Source: Campylobacteraceae bacterium (GTDB lineage: Bacteria; Campylobacterota; Campylobacteria; Campylobacterales; Sulfurovaceae). Taken from it: DNA of 13,078 nucleotides. The notes under the pieces were generated by a model. It worked only from the letters and a program-made list of their open reading frames with translations, searched no databases and was not told the DNA's origin. This document shows positions 12,046 to 13,078 of this stretch, one piece after another (within the stretch, counting starts at the first letter, position 1; every line of letters starts with the position of its first letter). Made by a program: the position numbers and the translations under genes. The DNA lies in the NCBI GenBank assembly GCA_026995985.1, contig JALWNF010000164.1, positions 1-13,078 of the forward strand. Reading direction: 5' to 3'.

Positions 12046-13044
12046 ATGAACTCAGATAAAATCTACATGACCCAAGCCCTAAAAAAAGCATGGCAGTACC
12101 AACTAAGAACCTACCCAAACCCAGCCGTTGGAGCATTAATCCTTTGCAACAATGAGATAGTAGCCCTAGAAGCCCACCAAAAAGCAGGAACTTCTCATGC
12201 TGAGGTTTTAGCTTTTCTTTCAGCCTATGAGACTCTTTCAGGTAAAAAGATAGAGTTTGACAGATTTGATGCTCATAAAGCTCATGAGTTTCTCTACTCT
12301 TTACCAAAAGGTTTTTTTTCAGAGTGTATAGTCTATGTAACCCTTGAGCCATGCTCTCATAAGGGTAAAACCCCCTCTTGTGCCTCTCTGTTAGTAGAGT
12401 TAAAACCTAAAAAAGTGGTTGTTGCTACACTTGACCCAATAGATGGGCATGATGGAGGAGTAGGGCGACTTGAGGAGCAAGGGGTAGAGGTTGAGGTAGG
12501 TGTTTGTGAAAAGGAGGCATTGGAGTTACTTGAACCTTTTTTAATTTGGCAAAAGAGAGCCTTTGTACTTTTTAAAATAGCACAAACTTCTAATGGAAAG
12601 ATTGGAGGAGGGTACTTAAGCTCTAAAGCTTCACTTACTCATGTTCATCAACTGCGTTCTGTATGTACTAAAATGATTATTGGGGGTAATACAGTTAGGG
12701 TTGACAGACCTACACTAGATTGTAGATTTACGCAAGATAAAGCACCCAATATTGTTATCTACTCTAAAAGAGATGATTTTGACAGAACTATTCCTCTTTT
12801 TGGTGTAGAGGGGCGAGAGGTAGAGATTTGTCAAAATTTGGACTTTTCAGAGCCATCGTTTATATTAGTTGAGGGTGGAGAGGGTATGTTTAATGCTCTA
12901 AAAGAGCAGATTGATTGGCTACTTCAATACCAAACACCAAAGCTCTCATCGAACCCTTTAAGTTATAATGTTGAGATTGATTTACACTTTTTACACCAAG
13001 AGTCTAAAGATGTTGATGTAATGCTGTGGTCACGTTTGATATAA
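12046..13044 (+). CDS. ribD: Bifunctional riboflavin biosynthesis protein RibD (deaminase/reductase)
   Basis: RibD deaminates the pyrimidine ring of the GTP cyclohydrolase II product and then reduces its ribose side chain, steps two and three of riboflavin synthesis. The deaminase domain (1-160) has the zinc and catalytic residues His51 and Glu53 (SHAEV), and Cys103 and Cys112 (VTLEPCSHKGKTPSC). The segment between these motifs is some 25 residues longer than in E. coli or Bacillus RibD (about 62-94, KIEFDRFDAHKAHEF). The reductase domain (172-332) shows FKIAQTSNGKIGG, HQLRS, IIGGNTVRVDRPTLDCR and FILVEGGEGMF; it is shorter than usual, with a total of 332 against about 365. AGGAA at 12036-12040 lies 5 bases before the ATG. 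The gene is 42 bases after the delta' gene, where folP stands in Helicobacter. Confidence 0.93.
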   Translation: MNSDKIYMTQALKKAWQYQLRTYPNPAVGALILCNNEIVALEAHQKAGTSHAEVLAFLSAYETLSGKKIEFDRFDAHKAHEFLYSLPKGFFSECIVYVTLEPCSHKGKTPSCASLLVELKPKKVVVATLDPIDGHDGGVGRLEEQGVEVEVGVCEKEALELLEPFLIWQKRAFVLFKIAQTSNGKIGGGYLSSKASLTHVHQLRSVCTKMIIGGNTVRVDRPTLDCRFTQDKAPNIVIYSKRDDFDRTIPLFGVEGREVEICQNLDFSEPSFILVEGGEGMFNALKEQIDWLLQYQTPKLSSNPLSYNVEIDLHFLHQESKDVDVMLWSRLI

Positions 13045-13045
13045 T
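13037..13045 (+). promoter_or_regulatory. Extended -10 promoter over the ribD stop codon
   Basis: TGATATAAT is a perfect extended -10 (TGnTATAAT), with the hexamer at 13040-13045 overlapping the ribD stop at 13042-13044. Transcription would start near 13052, 17 bases before an ATG at 13069. This is the best match to the consensus in the window and marks the start of a new transcription unit. Confidence 0.5.
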
Positions 13046-13068
13046 ATGCAAAAAAATGGAATAGCTAA

Positions 13069-13078
13069 ATGGAAAAAG
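13069..13078 (+). CDS. Start of the next gene (partial, unidentified)
   Basis: An ATG at 13069 opens a frame reading Met-Glu-Lys up to the window edge. GGAATAG at 13058-13064 could serve as its ribosome-binding site, and the extended -10 at 13037-13045 lies at a suitable distance. An alternative start is the ATG at 13046, which reads MQKNGIAKWKK with no ribosome-binding site and sits directly after the -10, before the predicted transcription start. Too little is present to name a product. Confidence 0.3.

Noticed and set aside
1..13078. CRISPR array, tRNA/rRNA gene, insertion sequence, phage or defence module
   Set aside because: No regularly spaced repeats, tRNA-like cloverleaf, transposase, integrase or defence-type protein was recognised; all genes fit housekeeping or transport families, though small RNAs could be missed by eye.

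Overview
The window looks like a chromosomal segment of a low-GC member of the Campylobacterota (former Epsilonproteobacteria), probably a free-living Sulfurimonas/Sulfurovum-type organism rather than a host-adapted Helicobacter or Campylobacter. The main reasons are a recognisable HobA, a DnaA-binding protein known only from this phylum, and the run rppH-lysC-hobA-holB. As I remember it, that order matches Helicobacter pylori HP1228-HP1231, and tatB-tatC-queA matches HP1060-HP1062. The genus is inferred, not shown.

Layout. (a) 1-1953, plus strand: the end of an outer-membrane beta-barrel gene, a pair of inverted REP-like hairpins, then a periplasmic zinc/manganese-binding protein (znuA-like) overlapping an ABC-3 permease (znuB-like). 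Together they suggest a metal uptake route from outer membrane to inner membrane; the ATPase is not in the window. (b) 2002-3003, plus strand: an exported SH3 / NTF2-like / SPOR protein, apparently made from a leaderless transcript. It ends tail to tail (11-bp overlap) with the next block. (c) 9064-2993, minus strand: six genes in one direction, hemW, tatB, tatC, queA, mgtE and a CNNM/CorC-type transporter. Candidate extended or consensus -10 elements suggest three transcription starts: before hemW, before tatB and before mgtE. (d) 9137-13044, plus strand: rppH, lysC, hobA, a short delta'-like clamp-loader subunit and ribD. The first four are tightly packed or overlapping; ribD lies 42 bp further on. 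A perfect extended -10 overlaps the ribD stop and a further gene probably begins at 13069.

Functionally the window is mostly housekeeping: metal and magnesium homeostasis, folded-protein export (Tat), queuosine modification of tRNA, heme insertion, mRNA 5'-end processing, aspartate-family amino acids, replication initiation and elongation, and riboflavin. There is no phage, CRISPR, toxin-antitoxin or defence module.

The most interesting signals are an insertion of about 83 residues, with coiled-coil character, in the first periplasmic loop of TatC; a near-perfect palindrome between hemW and rppH that reads as an extended -10 promoter on both strands; the paired inverted REP-like hairpins forming the -35/spacer region of the znuA promoter; the leaderless SH3-SPOR gene; and the adjacency of a magnesium importer (MgtE) and a probable magnesium exporter (CNNM). 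No gap between genes exceeds 300 bases.
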